Origin: Trichopria drosophilae
Taxonomy: Eukaryota > Arthropoda > Insecta > Hymenoptera > Diapriidae
Reading direction: 5' to 3'
Assembly: GCA_030407085.1 (NCBI GenBank)
Contig: CM059584.1
Location: forward strand, 104,221,001-104,285,000
Length of the DNA: 64,000 bases
This document shows positions 35,226 through 47,220 of the stretch, piece by piece. A model generated the notes under the pieces. It did no database searches. It saw nothing but the letters and a program-made list of their open reading frames with translations, and was not told the DNA's origin. The position numbers were made by a program, and so were the translations under genes. Every line of letters starts with the position of its first letter. The first letter of the stretch is position 1.

Positions 35226-36857
35226 CAACTATGTAACCTAGATCCTGATATTAATCTGCAGAGGGCTGGGCAGATCTTCCCGTAAGTCAAACAAAATTGT
35301 GGCCAAAATGTGGCTTTCACGTATGGTATCAAGTGTACCAAATGCCACTTTGTCTCTTCGTACGTAGTTTATCTGCTGGCGTTTGAAATTTAATGTAAGG
35401 ACTTAACCTAATAATAGAATCAATACCGATTACTGAGTAGGGCTATCTAATCCACGATGCAATAAAAACACCATAGTCTAATCTAATGCTGCGTAGTGTG
35501 TATTTAAGAGGAGGTCATTACCGACAATTTAACCCATCAAATTTTACATGGTCCACGCGTGCCAATTTTTTTCCTGCCATCATTTCCTTTCTGGAATTTA
35601 GCTTCAAAAATGAAAAAAAATTCAAAAACAATTAAATTTTGATTTTTTGTACCATATTTTATGATCTGGATAGTCGTTTTGTATTTTGAAATTCAAGTTC
35701 GTTGAAAAACAATTGAGAAACTACCATTGACTATTGAAGAATGAAAGATGTTATTGCATGAGTTTTCTTTCCCCTTCAGCTGCAGACTTGGTGAAAATTC
35801 AGATTACACGATCACGGCGAGATACAAATGTTGAAAAAATTAAATTCGGTTTTTGATTATCTATTAGGATAGCCAATAAATTTATATTTCATAACATTTG
35901 TTATTACTAACATCATTATGGTTAATTTAATAATTTAATCTTATGGTTAATGCCCAAACATTTTCTCAGTTAACCGATTATTATCTGAGTTTGTACTGAG
36001 CATTGTGTTGACCTTTCCGTCAATAATATCTTGCTAAGTATCTCTTTTCTTTTGCAATATTCAATTTCTTCATTCTGGGAGAAAGGAATCTTTCATTAAT
36101 TTCATACGAAAACCACATATGAAACAAGAACCCAATTACGAAAATACGATACTATTCTCTTTCGTATGAAGTCATCAAATGGCACAGTTCTTGCAGCGTC
36201 TTTCGGCTTTGCGGTCTGGCACGAAATGCAACTACCTGCAAGTAAAAAAACGCCGGATGCTCAAGGTATAATTATAACGATGCATTTGAGCGCGAATTAA
36301 GAACTTTAGCATTGGGCATGACTTGACGTTGCAGATTGGTATGACAATCTCGTAACAGGTCCCTTAATTATCTTCTTAATCGACATTCTGAAAATACGAC
36401 ATAATGTAGCATAAGTGAAATGAGTGTAATGAAAATGATTTGTTGATAACTTGATTTTTCGCTATTTTATTGAGATTTTGTTATAGTTTTTATCAATAAC
36501 TGTGAATAACACACCTCTTACTGGTCACTATATGTATCACAATAAATACCATAACTATTATAGCAATAAAAATTACTGGAGTACCGGACTGTTCTTCCGA
36601 GATTAAGTCAATTGTAAATTAGAAATGTTTCGTCAACTGAAAACGATGCGCGCAACCTAATCTAAAAAAAGCTCATGAATCTCCCAATTAGAGAATGTTC
36701 CTTTGTAATAACCATAAATTAATTATTGGATGGATGTATTTCTAAGAACGATATCGCTTATGAGATCATGACCTGAAGCTCAGGAAAACCTCATAAGTTG
36801 TCGCGTCTTACAGAACGCATTATGAGCTCATTGTAAACTATTTTTTATTCTGCTATC
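35226..36857. other. AT-rich intergenic DNA
   Basis: No open frame of note, no recognised repeat and no RNA gene. Confidence 0.45.
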
Positions 36858-36970
36858 TGGTATCTTGTCTCACTCATGTTAAACGACATTATGTGTCTCA
36901 ATATCTTGCGTCTTGGTCGGTTCACACCAGATTCATAGTTCAGTCATAATTTTTAGTAGGATTTCTAGAA
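36858..36970 (+). repeat. Diverged dispersed repeat, copy 2
   Basis: Direct-orientation relative of 33262-33372. It ends at the left side of the TIR element that carries the TTAGG array. Confidence 0.55.
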
Positions 36971-36985
36971 GCGGAAAGCCAGCCT

Positions 36986-37327
36986 GCTAGGGGAAATTCT
37001 TCTGGAGTTCAATTTTTCGACGAGGAAATATAAAAAAAATTCCCGTGACGATAGGGATCACATTAATTTTTTTGTTGCTAGGTTAGGTTAGATTACGTTA
37101 GGATAGAGTTAGGATAGGATAGGATAGGATAGGTTAGGTTAGATTAGGTTAGGTTAGATTAGGTTAGGTTAGGGGTTAGGTTGGTTTGCACTCTGTTACT
37201 GCTTGATAAAGTGACAAAATTTAAAGTTTCAACATTTTTGGACCGAGCAAATGAAAAGCATTATCTTTCGTCGAAAAATTCGATTTCTAATTAACATAAT
37301 AAACTTTGAAGAAACATTTTCCCTAGC
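36986..37327. mobile_element. TIR element carrying a TTAGG-type array
   Basis: The left end GCTAGGGGAAATTCTTCTGG corresponds to the reverse complement of the right end, GCTAGGGAAAATGTTTCTTC. A second matched block is AATTTTTCGACGA near 37011, against TCGTCGAAAAATT at 37268. Between them lies the TTAGG array. There is no coding content. I infer an old non-autonomous element whose centre has been expanded or invaded by TTAGG repeats. Confidence 0.5.
37079..37186. repeat. Interstitial TTAGG-type pentamer array
   Basis: About 108 bp of GGTTA/TTAGG pentamers with GATTA and GGATA variants. TTAGG is the insect telomere unit. The variants and location between unique sequences show an interstitial array, not a chromosome end. 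Confidence 0.85.
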
Positions 37328-39724
37328 CGACTAGCTCGCAACAGTGGATTTCGACCGCACAATGAAAATAGTTTTCCAGCCAGATGATAAAAATCTAACA
37401 GGGATTGAATGCATATCAAATAAGCTTCTTAGCCATGGCTTTGGAGTAGCGCTGTTTATAGTGTTAATAGTGAAAAAATCTAGACTTTTTAAACACAACT
37501 CTACTCTCAGTTATTTAAAACTCCGTGTGGAATTTATCAAACTATTATTTTGTTTTTGTCGACATATTGAAACGAACCGTGAACTATAAAAAATAATGGA
37601 TAAGCAGAAAATACATTAGCAGATATTGCCATGTAGTGGTATTTGAATCTTGCTTTTTAATACTAAATAAAAATCTCTACCTAGTATCTTGTTTCAAAAA
37701 CTTTTATTGGAATGTAAGGAAAGTCTTTAAAAAAGAACATATAGGATCCAGTTTTGTATATTTATAATTTTCATTATTAGAATTGAATTATTTGAAAAAT
37801 TAGTTAAAAACAGATACAAACAAATAAAATGGCAAAAAAATTATAAAAATGTTATTCACAAAACTTTACATAAATCATAACTGCAAGAGTTTAGACACAC
37901 TTTATCAATATTTACACTTTTTATTAAATAATCGATTAAACCATTTCGATGTATTAAAGTACTTTTCTCTTCGTTCAAAATTTAATATCTCGCAAACTTC
38001 TCTGCCAATTTTGCAAACGATAAATTCATATTAGCGAAATCTGCGTTTGTTAATGACATACATAAACTTCCTTTTATGCTTATGTTTTTTTTATTCTTAA
38101 AGTACCATTTTCATGGACTTAAAGCACTAATTGCGTCCTGGAGGATTTAGAGTGCGCGTACGTACTTATCTAAAGATGGAATTCTGTGCTCATTGGATAC
38201 GCAATCATCTGCCATTTGTAAATGATCATATATTATCTAGAACACGTACATGTATCTCGAGAAGAAATATTATATGCAAATTAGTTCGATACATTTAGTT
38301 AATTTTCTGTATCATTTTTCTCTTTCATTTTAGATAATGTAAAAGATCAATGGGATTTTTCCGTTCAGATTCAGTAAAGATTTACGTATTCGATGATTAT
38401 ATAATGTATTGGAATTTAATTATTTATTATCATCGAAAATAATGAAAATTATATGAAGAAAACAGGACAGAGAAACCGATTCGTCATGCTTTCTGTTTAA
38501 TTGTTATAAATGGGTTTATTTTCTCGTGAAGTAATTTTAAAATTGATTAATCAAGTAAATTCTAGTTATGTTTTTTTAAGTGAATAGTTTCCTGATAACT
38601 AAAATTTACCCTGCATTAAATTTTGTCTAAAGAGAATAATAATGAATTTAAACGTAGTAATGCCTACTAAAATACACTTGATTTTATGAATATTTTTAAC
38701 CATACCACGAATTAAGTGTAATTTAGGAACGATAAGTAAACTTTAACCGAATTTCAGAGCAAACTTTCGATAAAAGTTGCTCTTATAAAGGCGGAACAAA
38801 ATTATCATACAAAATTTAGTACCAAAGTTGCTTATGAAATAGGAAGATATGGAAACCACAAATTAACTTTCAGTATAAAGTTTCTTTCTCCACGGAAAAT
38901 TTACAGAATAGGCAAACGATTTATAGCTGAACTTTGGTCAGATACTATTATTACATAAGTAAATATTATTATAAAAATCAATTTCTCTATTTAATAAAAA
39001 GTAATAGATTAAGATCGAAACAAAAAATGAATTAGCAGCTTGATGCAGTCGAGAATTATTATTTTATAGGACTGTCTCAGATTTTTAATTTGAAAAATTT
39101 GTATGCATTTTTATTTTAATTGCATTTTGTAAATCGTTCTTATTTTAATATTTATTTACATTCTGTTACATATCGGTTATTAACAAATATATAATTTAAA
39201 AAATATTAAAAGTGGAAACCATTAAATTCGCAAACAGATTGTAATAATTGTTGCGTGCAGTCTAAATGCCGGTGAATGTGTTGGGCTAACTTTGTGATTT
39301 AACCAAATAGTTTTAAATTCATGATGAACCGATTCCAATGCTTGTTCGCTGAATATTACAAATCCTAACTGATGTTAACTGCAAAATTCTTACACGTATA
39401 TAAAAGCACAATGCACTGAGTGGGTAGCTGAAATTCCGAGATTTAAATAACTACTTCTCAAGTTGTTTATATAGTTTCAGTACTCAGGATCTAACATTTT
39501 ACTGAAACAAGCTTTAACTACTTCGCGAAAATTACAGTACGTAAACACTTGTACGAATTTTAGACATCCTAATGGGGAATTACCATGTAAGCTGTCTAAT
39601 TTATCTAATCATTTTTTACAGGAGTTCCCATTAAGCTTGCGCCACCACACGTTCAACGTTTTACGTTTTTGCCTAGGAAAAAGCTATCTCCTTAAATTCT
39701 TTCGGAATCTGACTAAATAAACTA
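37328..39724. other. AT-rich intergenic DNA
   Basis: Frames of 81 codons (37344-37589) and 61 codons (37849-38034) on the plus strand lack motifs. No repeat family recognised. Confidence 0.4.
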
Positions 39725-40690
39725 CTTTTACTAGTAACTTTCGAATTATACTATAAAAAGTAAACTTTTTAAAAAACGGCTCGACCTATGTTTTTTTTAT
39801 TTTGTTATGGAATACTCAAGAATGTCACCATTACTAGAATCAACAAAAATAATCCCATTTTAGAATATTTAAGCACATATTATACTTCGTTATTTTTAAA
39901 GGATAAAGGAAAAAAATTATCCCCCGCTTTAATGACATTTATTTTGCCTATTCGCGGGTCGGCTCTCGGGTGGATAGGTCGGACAGACAATCGAAGACAT
40001 TTACGAGACATTTACAAGACAAAACATCGCAGTACAAGGCAACACCCACGCAAAGTCAGTCCCCCCATTACTGCGCCCCGTAGAGCGTCTTGACCCCTCT
40101 GTATCGCATTTGTACGGGGTCTGGGAAAACTACGGAAAACCCAGACAGATACAGTCGATGAACTACTTTATCATCAGGGGTTACCCTCTGATGGTAAAGC
40201 AGCTTTGTCTCCCACTCAGCAATCGGCCTGCTATCTTTGCCGTAGCGGGCGCAACGCTCGCTTTTTTTTATTTTAACAGTCACCTTTCCAAGTACGCATT
40301 CTCAATCAGGATGCTTTACCTGAAAGAGCGACTGCGAGTCGCGCCGACCACAGGGCAATTGCTGTTGGTTACTTCGTTATTTTTTAAATTTCTAATTTTT
40401 CTGTAAAAAGTCAATTTTTAAAAAAACGACTGGACCAAGTTTTAACATTTTTTATGGAAATACTCATAAAGATTACCAATACCAGAATCAAAAAAAAAAA
40501 ACATTTTAGAATATGTAAGCACGTTATATACTTCGTAATTTTAATAATTTTCTAATTTTGCTGTAAAAAGTCAATTACAAAAAATCGATTCGAAAAATTA
40601 TTTTATTTTTTGGTCAAAATACACAGGAAGATCAACTGTATTCGAATCAATAAGAAAATTCCATTTCTGCATACTTTTTATTTTGTTGTT
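39725..40690 (+). repeat. Three-unit tandem repeat (about 170 bp), interrupted
   Basis: Units share CTGTAAAAAGTCAATT (or ATAAAAAGTAAACTT), then ATGGAAATACTCA, ACCAATACCAGAATCAA, TTTTAGAATATGTAAGCAC and TATACTTCGT. Unit 1 covers about 39725-39900, unit 2 about 40371-40545 and unit 3 about 40546-40690. Units 1 and 2 are separated by the 470 bp insertion at 39901-40370. Confidence 0.65.
39901..40370. mobile_element. 470 bp insertion with a 17 bp target duplication
   Basis: ACTTCGTTATTTTTAAA at 39884-39900 is repeated at 40371-40388 with one extra T, bracketing a GC-richer block unlike its AT-rich host repeat. Long duplications of this size are typical of LINE or SINE insertion. However, no poly-A tail, polymerase III promoter or reverse transcriptase is visible, and there are no terminal inverted repeats. 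It contains two hairpins: GTCTGGG/CCCAGAC at 40119-40146, and a 12 bp stem (one G-U pair) plus a GGG/CCC extension at 40166-40199. Frames of 71 (minus), 98 and 101 codons (plus) overlap it without recognised domains. Confidence 0.6.
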
Positions 40691-41262
40691 TCAAGCCGAC
40701 CGTGTTCTGTCTGTGATTACTTTACCCCTAACAAAAAAAGAATCTTTGACTTTAGAAGGCAGTTTTGAAATAATCATCTCTCATCTCTTAGACGTTTCAT
40801 AAAGTAAGCGCAAGTTTATGTAAGGATGGTTCATTAAATTGCTTCGACATCTTCATTTGCAACTTATAGAATTTATGATAAGAATTGTAGAAAAGTCGAA
40901 AGAAGAAAGTCGATTTTGACCCTGTGTCGTTAAAACCAATACTTTATCCTCCTGACGTTTGTGCGAAAAGTAATTACTGGTTTAATTTTAGATCTGGCAT
41001 AAAGGTTTCGAAATATATCTTTAATTTTTAAGTTTTCATGCGCTCGTTCATTATACTAAGAATAAAAGATCAAATACGCAAGACAGTTAAGAAGTCATTA
41101 AATTCCTTAATAATTTGTTTCTCCAAGTATAACCGGTGCAATTTGTATCTGTCGCAGATTATTTTTAGCTTCGAGACTTCGAGACTGAATGTTCAGTCAC
41201 GTTAGTCACAAACCCACGTGTGTTCGTCACACTCAGGTATAATGCATGTGCATACCTACATT
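40691..41262. other. AT-rich intergenic DNA
   Basis: Nothing supported. Confidence 0.45.
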
Positions 41263-41308
41263 GCACGTAGGTAGACGAGCGGATATATCCTCGTATACAC
41301 CTACGTGC
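41263..41308. repeat. Short hairpin-forming inverted repeat
   Basis: GCACGTAGGT at 41263-41272 pairs perfectly with ACCTACGTGC at 41299-41308, and an inner ACGAG/CTCGT pair continues the stem. Too short for a pre-miRNA; role unknown. Confidence 0.5.
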
Positions 41309-41587
41309 GATCAAACCAATTCGAATAAAAATTTATTCGTGTTGGCCTTTCACATAGAGAACTTAACATTCAGATATCCCTTCATAATTACCTTTGACAG
41401 ATCTTAGAAAATGTCGCCCAGGTATTGACTGCTGCGACGGTTTTGTAAGAAAATTCATAAAGACCCACGTACAACAATTTTCATTCCATCGTGGAATGTT
41501 ATAAAATGATAAATATCTAGAAATAGAGCGGACTTAAAATGGGATTGGTCATTTTTCACTTTGTACATTTCATAATTAATCATAAAT
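41309..41587. other. Intergenic DNA
   Basis: No feature seen. Confidence 0.45.
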
Positions 41588-41878
41588 GGGGTATTCTCTG
41601 TTAACTTGACTCTCTTCTCCTACCCTAACCATTAAAAAAAAATCAACAAAATTCTGAAACAAAGTGTTCTTTATAACTTCAAGTTATTGATCAAAATATT
41701 TTTCTGTGGGACCTATTCATTCTGGATGCTATACATGCTCCACCATATTGGGCTATTAAGAATAACAAATTATTCTCGAAACTTGACGTTATATGGAACA
41801 TTTTGGCCCCTATCGAAATTTGTTTCGATTTCTCTTTAAAATGTGTAGATGGGGGTCAAGTTGACGGAGAATAGTCCA
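41588..41878. mobile_element. Possible 290 bp MITE with TATTCTC..AACTTGAC ends
   Basis: TATTCTCTGTTAACTTGAC near 41592 corresponds to the reverse complement of GTCAAGTTGACGGAGAATA near 41856, with two mismatches. The interior is AT-rich and non-coding. Target duplication not clear. Confidence 0.45.
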
Positions 41879-43519
41879 AATGTATCTATAACTTTTCATC
41901 CTAACTCTCTTTAGAATTTAGAGGAAGGAATAAGACTATTCTCAATTCGTCTTTGGTTAGGATAATATTTGGACGGATTGGACAATTTATCAGCGATTCA
42001 CACACTAAAATTGTTGGAGTGAAATTTCAATTGATTTTGAGAAAACAAATGGCATAGGTTCCACAATTAAGTATACACTATGAAGTGACTTGGACTGTCT
42101 ATTATGTATCAGATGATCAATTTGGTGACAATGAAATATTCATGGAAGTAAGCAATACAAGGTATGTGCTGTTAATCTTCTCGATTATCAAAAATAATTT
42201 TTTTCAATGGAAGATTCTAGTTTAAAATCCTCTGATCATTTTAAAAACTGGGGAGCATTATTAATAATCACTCCAAAGAGTCAAGGTTTTTTACGGTTAA
42301 GTGGTAAAATATGTAACGCGGTCTATGCAAACGGAGCTCAGATATGAAGCCAAATTTACGTTAAAAAATCACGTAATTAATTCATCGGTTTTTGGGGTCG
42401 CTGATTACAAATCCGACGTCAGATTTTCAACTTTTCAACAAATTATGACCTCCGAATTTTCTCCATATGGTAAAGAGTTTCTCACACTTTCCGATTTGGT
42501 AAAAAAATGGAAAATTTGTTGACACCAAAGTTCTCTTTTTTCAGACCAGATATATGTGGATAAATGTTATCTAAAAAAATGCTTCTTATGCAGATAAAAA
42601 TTTTACAGTGGGCTAAAAATGGTTTGAATAGAATTTTAATTTCAATCAATTTTTATTCATTTTCAATCTAAAATAAAATGCAAGTATTGCACATAACATG
42701 TGTATGCAGTGTAGAAATCTAAAATGTAAATGCAACATACTCGTGCTGCTGACCTTCTACGTAAGGTTTACATTCAGTTTTCATAATATATTTTACTAAT
42801 ATATAAATTCACAACACTATTACTGTTAATCAAATTGATACCAACATTAGAATTAGGATCCAATACAATTAATGTGTCAGTCTTCAAAAATTATATTTCT
42901 AATCTCGTAATTTTTAGAACCAAAACGATTTGGATTCGGCCAGTTTCTATTAGGGCTGGCAAATGTATATGTGCGTTTTATCTCTTCCGGCAAACTAAAG
43001 ACAAAATACGTAAATAACAGAACACAAGGTGAATGAAGAAGACCGAAAGAAAGAGAATCCGATAAAGAAACCGGCAGCACCTTCCCGTCCCCATCAGTGA
43101 AACCAATTCTGGACCCAAAATATATAGAAGCTTCCTGAGCACAACGAAGGACGTGGTGATTTGTTTTCTAACGAATCTTGATGATGACTTAAGTGCAGAC
43201 TAATTTCTATCAGATGAATTTAAATCTCATTTAAAAAATCTATTATTCGATTATAAAGAGAAATATATTTTCTCATGAAATTACCCAACTTGACTTAAGT
43301 TAAGATGTTAGAAACATTTTTACTTAATTTTTCAGATAAAAAAGAAGTTTTGATTGCACCAAACTCCAGAAATAGTTATTTCTCGATTATTATGGTAAAA
43401 TTTAGAAACAGGCTCACTGATTTCGTATGAGCATTCAGGAAAAATAATAAATGTGCTCTGATATCCTGGATTTTAAATCAGTAGATTAAAAAGTGAGTGT
43501 AAAAAATGTCGAAATTAGG
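41879..43519. other. AT-rich intergenic DNA
   Basis: At 42361-42440, read on the minus strand, GATTTGTAATCAGCGACCCC matches the dispersed motif of 1233-1430. The 73-codon plus frame at 42301 overlaps that repeat. Nothing else supported. Confidence 0.4.
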
Positions 43520-44219
43520 AAAAGGTGCACTTTACGCACACTGCATAAAACTATGTAGTTTCCGACTTGTATAAAGTTTGACATTGTGCACCGCATTTAC
43601 ATGCGATTAAATAGGATCGGTGGGTAAAGTAGAATGTTTAGACCCGAGCATCGAACACTGATTTTTGTGTAATATTGTAAAATTCGTGCACCTTTTTGAG
43701 GTATGTAAAGTTACATTTTACGCATACTATTAAAAAAATTTAATTTTAACAATACATACTAATATTAACATACTGTTTTTTTAATATGAACTACCAAACT
43801 ACTAAAATTTTGAATAAAAACTACTCCGAGATTTTCTAAGCACAAGTATTAATAACACGTTTTTATCCGTTTATTGTATAAAGAAATTATTTTCCTAGTT
43901 AGAATGGGTCATCTTCTAGAAAAAAATTGTGTAATAATACTGATTTTTTACGATAATTTGAAAGAAAACGGTACAAGATGACATTTTATTTTTTAATAAT
44001 TACATCATATATACCACATACAAACACATTTAGAAATTGTAGTGTAGTAAAACATTAACAGATCTTTCGTTAAAATTTTAGAGCCCAAAGTCGAAGTATA
44101 ATTTTGTGTTATTCAAGCGTTAATGGGTTAATATAAGTAACAACCACCGTGGATGATGTTTGGCTGCACTTCGTCATATGGCTGTAACCATAACTACTTA
44201 TGTTTTCGTATTTAAGATA
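43520..44219. other. AT-rich DNA with a weak inverted repeat
   Basis: AAAAGGTGCAC near 43520 and GTGCACCTTTT near 43687 form a perfect 11 bp inverted pair about 170 bp apart, too little to claim an element. A block at about 44099-44128 (AATTTTGTGTTATTCAAGCG, then TTAATGGG) is repeated at about 44437-44468, beyond the MITE at 44220. Confidence 0.35.
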
Positions 44220-44415
44220 CAGTAGAGTACCGGTATATTTGCGTCTTGCTATATTTACATCCCAGCGATAATTGCCCGGTTCCGTCTCGTTATATTTGTC
44301 TGTCGCCCCTCTCTTTTTCCCCCATATTGCGTTCTGGGGCCTCAGGAAGGTCCTGCTGTGACGTACGAACCTAACGCGACTGAGGAGAGTGGGGGAAGCG
44401 GCGCTCCCTTTCTTT
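44220..44415 (-). mobile_element. MITE with CAGTAGAGTCCCGGTATA ends, copy 4 (truncated)
   Basis: Starts CAGTAGAGTACCGGTATA after TA (44218-44219), in the same orientation as copy 2, with shared interior words (CTCTCTTTTTCCCCCA, CTGGGGCCTCAGGAAGG, GGCGCTCCCTTTCTTT). Similarity stops abruptly at about 44415, so one terminus is missing. Confidence 0.75.
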
Positions 44416-46460
44416 ACAATTTGAGAGCCTGCCGTTCAATTTTGGGTTATTCAGACGTTAATGGGGGATGCCGACAAGTAAGACCACTTCAGTAGTAACG
44501 CTAGTGGAAAAAGTTAGCAGTGTCTCATCTTGCTATTTGTCTTTTCCGTTAAATTCCATTATATTACAATTGTAATGTTTATGGCCGTGTTATTTGTACA
44601 ACATCGATAAAAAACAGTTCAATGAATACTAAATATATCAGGAAGTCAAAAAAAAACGAATTGATTTCCGAGTTTCTGAGAATTGTCCTGATGTACGTAG
44701 AAAAATTATATTGATAATTCGGACACTCCCTTTCAGAAGAAGAGTTTAAAGTACATTGTGCAACTCATCTTATCCGAATTGTTAATGCGATCCACCAGTA
44801 TTTCTTTCATTTTCTAGGGAATTTTTCAAGTTAATAAAAAGAACTGTAAACGAGTGCAGTTTAATGAACTTTGTTAGGAAATCAGTATACATTTCGTCGC
44901 ACTAAGATTTTTTTCACTTCTTTACGTTAATTAAACGGTCGTGCAATAAAATTTAAGAAAAAAATTCTCAAGAACATTTGCTCGCATCTTACGTATTTCA
45001 GAGAAGTCATAAAGAAAATTGCCAATCACCGAACTCAGCAAGTGAAATAAAAGGTGTTGAGCGCTCAAAAATAAAAATCCTTAGCGTTTTTATACTCGTT
45101 TTCAAATTGCCTTTTTATCGAAGTACAATATTCAGTAAAAACAATTTTATGATTTTAGTGCGATCCAAACGATTTCGAATCTTAAGTTAAATCCGTAATA
45201 TCGACTACCACAATAATCTTAGCGAATCAATGGCCATCGAAGCCATAAGATTACGATTCCCATATTGCTGTAATGCCATCATCATATTATTTTTTTAAAG
45301 TATGATCTGAATTACGATTTTATGATATTATTACTTTTCAGTGAATTGCGAATAAAAATTCCGATGCAAAAGGTGAGTCAGGCGGGACCAAAATTGTACT
45401 TTTACTTTATAAGGTCTCGAGGTTCTAATTTACATAAGGTATTGAGTACATTCCAATGAATTTTTCGAATTTAAAAACTCGACTTTTATAAAGGTTGAAA
45501 TGACCCACATTTAAGATATGGCATTAATATTATGTAACATTTACATAATTCTTAAATAACTGTTACTTTGTTTTTGCTGAGTTATCCATTTCCACTATTT
45601 TGTTAAACATTTTGAAAAGTATTTTGCGTCGTTGAAGAACAAAATTCTGCATATTAAAAGTGCACTAAAATGATTGAACCCTATCAAGTCACGTCAGGCG
45701 TTAATTTGCAACCTGTCAGATTACAATCGCAATTGAGAAAGTTTCTATGGTGGATAGAAATCCATTGAGCAATTTACTGTTGATGACGAGTTAAGGTGCT
45801 AATGTAAAAATGAAACCGAACAGATGGTGTGCGTAACTCCTGTTTACGTGAATTATGTGAATGCACGATCTTTGGCTGCTGCGTCTTTTGCATTCTCTCA
45901 CTTTTACACAGCTGAAGTGTGTGTAAGACAATTACTGCTAATCAGGAACGGTACTAACCGGAATTCACCCGTATTTTTAGTAGTCGTCGTAAGAATTTCT
46001 TAGCTTCCTGTTAGCGGCTTTTGTCGAATTGCTCCGCCTGATTTTCATATCCTGCGTAAAAGTAACGTTATTTTTGTACAATTTGATATTTTTATGGACT
46101 ATATGAACAATTCTGAAAAAATTATTATTTGTTCACTTTATGCATATTTTTTTTTTGCAGCAATCATTAAATAACTTAACGCTTATAATATTGGGGCAGG
46201 TTTTTTATTTTTTGAACTCATTCTTGACAAAACAAAATTTTAGAAGATTTTCTAATACGTTAGAAAAGTTTCTAACATATTGTATATTCTTTTCTAATTG
46301 AAATCTTGAATTGACCGAAGATTTCAGGACAGATTAGACAACGACTACCACTTTGATGCGTTCCTAATAGTTCCTTTACTATTCAACTATTTTCCGCAGA
46401 CTTAACGTGAAGTACTCTATAGGGGAGGAGCGCACTGCCACTGAACGCATTGTACATTGT
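44416..46460. other. AT-rich intergenic DNA
   Basis: Contains the second copy of the 44.1 kb block (44437-44468) and, at about 45527-45580, a fragment of the 468 MITE (GTAACATTTAC, then TGTTACTTTGTTTTTGCTGA). No gene supported. Confidence 0.4.
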
Positions 46461-46510
46461 AGTTCCGTAACCTCTCAACAGATGCGCTACGGTCGTATAT
46501 TCTCGCAAGT
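46461..46510 (-). repeat. Dispersed motif CGACTGTAGCGCATCTATTG, copy 2
   Basis: On the minus strand reads ACTTGCGAGAATATACGACC, then GTAGCGCATCTGTTGAGAGG. See 10665-10711. Confidence 0.5.
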
Positions 46511-46872
46511 GGATGGAGTTTCATTCGGTTAATATATAAATAATGTAAAAAATGATACGTATTAGGTGTAATATGCATATTCTATTTGAGCAAGTGCTTT
46601 TTACTATATCGTTTTTTTCCAATATCGTAATTGTGAAATGTGCTATTTTTATTTTTTCATCAAATAAGCTCATTCTCGACTATAAACTATATATACAAGA
46701 ATACATTTCTTTGGTACATGTGAAAAGAAGTCCTTGGATGAAATTGAATTCTTCTACGTCGAAGGATCTGGGATTTTCGGCATGGATCTGGCACGTAGCA
46801 ACATGAGACTTTTTCAATAAGGTTTTTCAGACTGACCCGTTTGATGTGAATTACTACTTTACCTCATAGCAA
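46511..46872. other. AT-rich intergenic DNA
   Basis: An 84-codon plus-strand frame (46552-46806) has a hydrophobic start but no recognised family. Weak. Confidence 0.3.
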
Positions 46873-47220
46873 GTGATACCTGGTGTCCACGACCACCGTG
46901 TTCGCGCGTTTATCCCTTCTCCCAGCATCATCATCTCCTTCTCTTTGTCTCTCTCTTCCCACGACGGGTCATTACGACTTCCTGGGCGTCATGGAATGAG
47001 ACGAGGGATCGAGAAACTTACGGGAAAAGAAAAGAAGAAAGGAGGGAATATCTCGCATGTGCTCCCGTTAAAGAAGAACCGCGATCTCTGTAAAAAGTGC
47101 AGGCAACTTGAAGAGATAAGGGAAATGATATTACCAACTGTATTCAAGGGAGGAATTTTCATTCCATATGGCGTTGGAGCGATGGCGACTATGGTGTGCA
47201 AAATTAGAATAATATAGTCA
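46873..47220. other. GC-richer island with overlapping frames
   Basis: A 114-codon plus-strand frame (46873-47217) opens without an ATG at its start. An internal Met-Arg-Arg-Gly-Ile is possible. The minus strand is also open for 70 codons. The peptide has a Lys/Glu-rich middle with a Cys-Lys-Lys-Cys but no known domain, and no splice sites could be assigned. It may be conserved non-coding DNA. Confidence 0.25.

Noticed and set aside
37079..37186. True telomere
   Set aside because: The array is short and degenerate, with non-telomeric DNA on both sides.
40166..40199. Possible hammerhead-type ribozyme (CTGATGA word on the minus strand)
   Set aside because: The required GAAA core and flanking stems are not in place. 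Treated as a plain hairpin.
43520..43697. Possible MITE with AAAAGGTGCAC ends
   Set aside because: Only an 11 bp inverted pair, no target duplication and no second copy seen.
46873..47217. 114-codon plus-strand open frame
   Set aside because: Non-ATG start, competing open minus frame, no domain. Kept only as a GC-rich island.
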